The notes under the pieces were generated by a model. The model ran no database searches and was not told where the DNA came from. It saw nothing but the letters and a program-made list of their open reading frames with translations. The translations under genes were made by a program, and so were the position numbers. DNA of 8,793 bases from DAOVRD01 sp964605915. Lineage in GTDB: Bacteria; Planctomycetota; Brocadiia; SM23-32. Of this stretch, positions 6,024 through 8,793 are shown one piece after another (the first letter of the stretch is position 1; each line of letters opens with the position of its first letter). The DNA lies in contig CAZSET010000174.1 in NCBI GenBank assembly GCA_964605915.1, positions 1 to 8,793 of the forward strand. Direction: 5' to 3'.

Positions 6024-7232
6024 ATGAGCGAGAACGAGCAAGCGCGGCCGGGCTCCATGAATGTTTTCTTCCTCGGCATGGTCTCGCTCTTCACCGACCT
6101 GTCCAGCCAGATGATCTACCCGCTGGTGCCCGCGTTCCTGGCGGACATGGGCGTCTCCAAGAGCATCATCGGGCTGATCGAAGGCATCGCCGAGAGCACG
6201 GCCTCCCTGCTGCGAACGGTGTTCGGGCGCTGGTCGGACAAGGTGGGCAAGCGGAAGGTATTCATCTATCTGGGCTACGGCCTCTCGGCGGTCTCGAAGC
6301 CCTTCCTGTACTTCGCCCAGTCGTGGCCGCCGGTGCTGGGCGTCAGGTTTGCCGACCGCGTCGGGAAGGCCGTCCGAACTCCTGCGCGCGACGCGTTGAT
6401 CTCCACCTCCATCAGCCCGGACAAGAAGGGCAAGGCGTTCGGCCTCCACAGGATGATGGACCGGCTCGGCGCCGTGGGCGGGCCGTTGCTGGCGCTGTTG
6501 GTCTTGTACCTGTTCCGCGATAGCGAGAGCCCCATCAGGTTGGTGTTTCTCTTCTCCTTCATCCCGGCGGCGCTGGCGCTGATCTTCGTTCCGTTCGCAC
6601 GAGAGACTGCCCGAGAAGTCCGCAAAGAACGAGGCGGGCGCACGAGCGGCCTGAAGAGCGCCGGGTTCCTGATATTCCTGGTTTCCTCAATCGTGTTCAC
6701 GCTGGGCAACGCCTCGAACGCCTTCCTGATCCTCAAGGCGAGGGAGGCCGGGCTGGCGGTCGCCATGATCCCGGCCATATGGATCCTCTACAACATATTC
6801 TGCTCGGTCTCCTCGCCCATCTTCGGCTCGCTTTCCGACCGGGTCGGGCGCGCCCCCGTCATCGTGGTTTCCTTCATTTACTACTCGATCGTCTACCTGT
6901 TGTTCGGCGTGTCGACCGAGCTCTGGATGGTTTGGGTGCTGTTCGGCGCGTACGGCATCTACTACGGCCTGTCGGACGGCATACTGAGGGCCTACATCGC
7001 GGACCTGGTCGAGGCGGACAACCGCGCCACGGCCTACGGCATATTCAACACGGGCATCGGGCTGGCGCTGGTGCCTGCCTCGATCATCTTCGGTGCCATC
7101 TGGGATGCGTTCGGCAGCAAGTGGGCCTTCTTCGTCTCGGCCGGATTCAGCATGCTGGGCTTCCTGATCTTCCTGCTCAGCCTGGCGATACGCGCCCGCA
7201 ACGCACGGCAGACGGCCCGAGGCGACGGCTGA
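6024..7232 (+). CDS. Major facilitator superfamily transporter
   Basis: This 402-residue inner-membrane protein has about 12 hydrophobic segments in two halves separated by a charged cytoplasmic loop (about 192-210). Loop 2-3 of the first half has the MFS signature GRWSDKVGKRK (68-78), and the second half repeats it as GSLSDRVGRAP (268-278). The phrase DRVGKAVRTPARDALIS (111-127) is typical of a broad MFS group of uncharacterised transporters with a DRxGKxxRTxxRDALI signature. The substrate is not deducible from sequence. ATG 6024 is preferred because a strong purine-rich site (GAGGGG, 5 nt away) precedes it; Met12 (6057), nearer to the first membrane helix, has no ribosome site. The stop is 12 nt before the sulfatase start, so the two are probably translated from one message. 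A role in importing a desulfated product or its parent glycan is an inference from this pairing. Confidence 0.93.
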   Translation: MSENEQARPGSMNVFFLGMVSLFTDLSSQMIYPLVPAFLADMGVSKSIIGLIEGIAESTASLLRTVFGRWSDKVGKRKVFIYLGYGLSAVSKPFLYFAQSWPPVLGVRFADRVGKAVRTPARDALISTSISPDKKGKAFGLHRMMDRLGAVGGPLLALLVLYLFRDSESPIRLVFLFSFIPAALALIFVPFARETAREVRKERGGRTSGLKSAGFLIFLVSSIVFTLGNASNAFLILKAREAGLAVAMIPAIWILYNIFCSVSSPIFGSLSDRVGRAPVIVVSFIYYSIVYLLFGVSTELWMVWVLFGAYGIYYGLSDGILRAYIADLVEADNRATAYGIFNTGIGLALVPASIIFGAIWDAFGSKWAFFVSAGFSMLGFLIFLLSLAIRARNARQTARGDG

Positions 7233-7236
7233 GAGG
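7231..7236 (+). promoter_or_regulatory. Ribosome binding site deciding a TTG start for the sulfatase
   Basis: GAGAGG overlaps the TGA stop of the transporter (7230-7232) and lies 8 nt before TTG 7245. The in-frame ATG at 7260 would be 23 nt away. This favours the TTG start and suggests translational coupling. Confidence 0.55.
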
Positions 7237-7244
7237 TCCCCGGA

Positions 7245-8633
7245 TTGAGCCCCTTTCAGATGGCAGCGATAACCAGAAGGCGGGCTTTGCAGGGGCTGGC
7301 GGCAGTTGCCCTGCGCGCAGCCATGCCCGGGGCGCGTGTCCTGGCGGAGACGATGAGGTCCAAGCCTGAGGCGAAGGGCCCGAACATCGTCTTCATCCTC
7401 GCTGATGATCTGGGATCCAGGAAGGCCAACTGCAACGACGAGCTGACGCCCAACATCATGTCGATTGGGCAGGGGGGCCTCGATTTCCAGAACGCCTACG
7501 TGTGCGCTCCATTCTGTTCTCCCTCACGAGCCGGAGCTTTGACCGGCGTTTACCCCCAGCGGTTCGGCATTGACACAGTTCCCGACGGAGAAGAAGAAGG
7601 GATACCGGGGGACGTGCCCACAATAGCGGAGACGCTGCAGAAGGAGGGCTACAGCACGGCGATAGTGGGGAAATGGCATCTGTCAGAAAGGCCGGAGCAG
7701 CATCCGATGGCGAGAGGGTTCGACCAGTTCTACGGCTTCCTGGGGCGGGCGCTCTCGTATGCGGACCAGAGCATACCCGTATGGCACGGCAGGGAGAAGA
7801 AGGTAAGGGACATCCCGTACCTGACGGACTGGTTTGTGGACAGGGCCGTGGAGTTCATCAGATCGGCAAAGGCGAAGGGACGGCCCTTCTTCCTGTACCT
7901 GCCGTTCAATGCTCCTCACGGGCCCCTCCAGCCGCCGGACAAGCATTTGAGAAGGTTCTCCCACCTGGGTGCGGTGCGCGGGGAATACGTGGCATTGGTC
8001 GCCAGTCTGGATGAGGCCGTCGGGAAAGTGCTCAAAGAGATAGACGTTCAGGGGCTCACAGAGGAAACGGTGGTCGTCTTCTCCAGTGACAACGGCGACT
8101 GGGGCCAGCCCTCTTACGCGGGCCCGGACGCGAAGTTCAAGGGCGGCAAAGGTTCCCTCTACGAGGGAGGGATCAGAGTGCCCCTGAAGGTGCAGTGGCC
8201 GGGGCGTCTCCCCGCACGCGTGACTGTGGAGCACCCGGTCATGCTGATAGACCTGCCCCCCACGTTTCGCACACTGGGCGGGGGGACGCAAGAGGAGCGG
8301 GGCTATGACGGAGTGGACTTATTGGGGGACCTGGATTACGAGAGGCCCCTGTTCTGGAGGATGATGTCGCACAGGGGCACTCAGTGGGCGGTTCGTCGGG
8401 GAGACTGGAAACTCATCCGCCATGAGAGCACGCAGCTCTACAACCTGCGGCTGGACCCGGGCGAGCAACGGGACCTCGTTGAGGAACGCCCCCGGATGGC
8501 TCGCGAGCTGGAATCCCTTTACGCCGATTGGGATCGGGGTCTGGCCGATCCGAGATGGCTGACCAAGTTGCTGGAGAAAGCGAAGAGCGATCGCGATAGG
8601 CAGGAGCTGAGGGCCCGGTACTCCAGCAGGTGA
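7245..8633 (+). CDS. Exported arylsulfatase-family sulfatase
   Basis: This 462-residue type I sulfatase hydrolyses sulfate esters using a formylglycine made from an active-site Cys. Seen in order: a twin-arginine-like leader TRRRALQGLAA (10-20) with a moderately hydrophobic core ending near RVLAE (31-35); NIVFILADDLG (47-57) with metal-binding D54 and D55; the activation motif CSPSRAGALTG (91-101), C91 being the formylglycine site and R95 its partner; GKWHLS (142-147); NAPHGPL (222-228); SSDNGDWG (280-287); GGKGSLYEGGIRVP (300-313); and near the end RRGDWKLI and LYNLRLDPGEQRDL. All catalytic positions appear present. Export by Tat is likely but the leader is weak, with an Arg at 24 within the core. 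No maturase gene is in the window. The substrate may be a sulfated polysaccharide, by family habit only. Arg codon use differs from its neighbours: by my count AGA/AGG are 20 of 43, against 8 of 46 in hflX. An ATG at 7260 is the alternative start. Confidence 0.95.
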   Translation: MSPFQMAAITRRRALQGLAAVALRAAMPGARVLAETMRSKPEAKGPNIVFILADDLGSRKANCNDELTPNIMSIGQGGLDFQNAYVCAPFCSPSRAGALTGVYPQRFGIDTVPDGEEEGIPGDVPTIAETLQKEGYSTAIVGKWHLSERPEQHPMARGFDQFYGFLGRALSYADQSIPVWHGREKKVRDIPYLTDWFVDRAVEFIRSAKAKGRPFFLYLPFNAPHGPLQPPDKHLRRFSHLGAVRGEYVALVASLDEAVGKVLKEIDVQGLTEETVVVFSSDNGDWGQPSYAGPDAKFKGGKGSLYEGGIRVPLKVQWPGRLPARVTVEHPVMLIDLPPTFRTLGGGTQEERGYDGVDLLGDLDYERPLFWRMMSHRGTQWAVRRGDWKLIRHESTQLYNLRLDPGEQRDLVEERPRMARELESLYADWDRGLADPRWLTKLLEKAKSDRDRQELRARYSSR

Positions 8634-8641
8634 CGCGCGGC

Positions 8642-8670
8642 TGGCGCGCGCGGCCCGGGTCGGTTATAGT
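8642..8670 (+). promoter_or_regulatory. Possible promoter of the gene at the right edge
   Basis: TATAGT (8665-8670) is a good -10 in GC-rich DNA, with TGGCGC (8642-8647) 17 nt upstream, the same layout as the hflX promoter (TGGCGT, 17 nt, TATAAT). Transcription would start near 8677, giving a leader of roughly 100 nt. The -35 is weak. Confidence 0.45.
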
Positions 8671-8673
8671 CCA

Positions 8674-8710
8674 AGGTTCGGTTTGTCTTCGTGCAGCTGT
8701 ACAGGTTCGG
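8674..8710 (+). repeat. Short direct repeat AGGTTCGG in the leader
   Basis: AGGTTCGG occurs at 8674-8681 and 8703-8710, 29 nt apart, just downstream of the putative -10. It could be a paired regulator site or chance. The palindrome CTGTACAG (8697-8704) touches the second copy. Confidence 0.35.
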
Positions 8711-8712
8711 AA

Positions 8713-8763
8713 GAGCGGCCGCGAGACCATTATCGCTTTTTCCCTTTTTTCGCGGGGCCGCTC
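8713..8763 (+). promoter_or_regulatory. Leader hairpin upstream of the right-edge gene
   Basis: GAGCGGCC (8713-8720) pairs perfectly with GGCCGCTC (8756-8763), and GCGA (8721-8724) can extend the stem with TCGC (8750-8753) past a two-G bulge. The loop is pyrimidine-rich, with runs of five and six Ts. GCGA can instead pair with TCGC at 8733-8736, which is followed directly by TTTTT (8737-8741). The two pairings exclude each other, as in an attenuator; function is inferred. Confidence 0.45.
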
Positions 8764-8774
8764 CTCCCGGGAGG
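8763..8774 (+). promoter_or_regulatory. Shine-Dalgarno inside a perfect palindrome
   Basis: CCTCCCGGGAGG is self-complementary, so the Shine-Dalgarno GGGAGG (8769-8774) lies next to its own complement CCTCCC. It ends 6 nt before GTG 8781 and 9 nt before ATG 8784. As a hairpin only four outer pairs could form around CCGG, but it could compete with ribosome binding or dimerise. Confidence 0.5.
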
Positions 8775-8783
8775 TAAAACGTG

Positions 8784-8793
8784 ATGCCCACCA
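8784..8793 (+). CDS. Start of a plus-strand gene cut by the right edge
   Basis: ATG 8784, or the adjacent in-frame GTG 8781, follows a strong Shine-Dalgarno (GGGAGG, 9 or 6 nt away) and a promoter-like site about 115 nt upstream. Only Met-Pro-Thr is visible, so no product can be named. Confidence 0.55.

Noticed and set aside
8634..8650. Terminator after the sulfatase (CGCGCG, 5-nt loop, CGCGCG)
   Set aside because: The stem is only 6 bp, has no T-run after it, and overlaps the candidate -35 of the next promoter.
1..8793. CRISPR array, insertion sequence, transposase, integrase or attachment site
   Set aside because: I saw no regularly spaced repeats, no terminal inverted repeats around a gene and no recombinase motifs anywhere in the window.

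Overview
The window is GC-rich bacterial DNA, most likely a draft or metagenome scaffold because it contains a run of exactly 10 Ns. A formylglycine sulfatase with a twin-arginine-like leader, a free-standing IMP cyclohydrolase and a GT4 glycosyltransferase would fit Planctomycetota or a related PVC-type or candidate phylum. That placement is an inference; there is no rRNA or other marker to settle it. Several genes appear to start with GTG or TTG, and every intergenic stretch is very GC-rich.

Left half, minus strand, read from about 4137 down to 1: a probable sigma70-type promoter (4144-4172) precedes four closely spaced genes. These are a 482-residue protein that I read as two nucleoside-diphosphate-kinase (NDK)-like domains in tandem (2617-4065), a glyoxalase II-like metallo-beta-lactamase-fold hydrolase interrupted by the assembly gap (1916-2580), a stand-alone IMP cyclohydrolase equal to the N-terminal half of PurH (1294-1896), and a GT4 glycosyltransferase (52-1212). 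A possible fifth gene begins at 37 and runs off the left edge. Two of the four genes concern purine nucleotides, so a nucleotide-related operon is plausible, with the hydrolase and glycosyltransferase as passengers.

A divergent intergenic region of about 475 bp (4066-4540) carries the two outward-facing promoters. The stretch between them holds no convincing gene.

Right half, plus strand: hflX (4541-5893), a ribosome-associated GTPase with a perfect TATAAT -10 and a GC-only hairpin running into its Shine-Dalgarno; then an MFS transporter (6024-7232) and, 12 bp later, an exported sulfatase starting at TTG (7245-8633). The transporter and sulfatase look translationally linked and may act together on a sulfated carbohydrate. 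After the sulfatase, another promoter-like site opens a structured leader of about 100 nt before the first codons of a gene cut by the right edge.

The most unusual item is the tandem NDK-like protein. Domain 1 has lost the catalytic lysine and histidine, domain 2 keeps both, and each domain carries an insertion, the one in domain 2 being about 100 residues.
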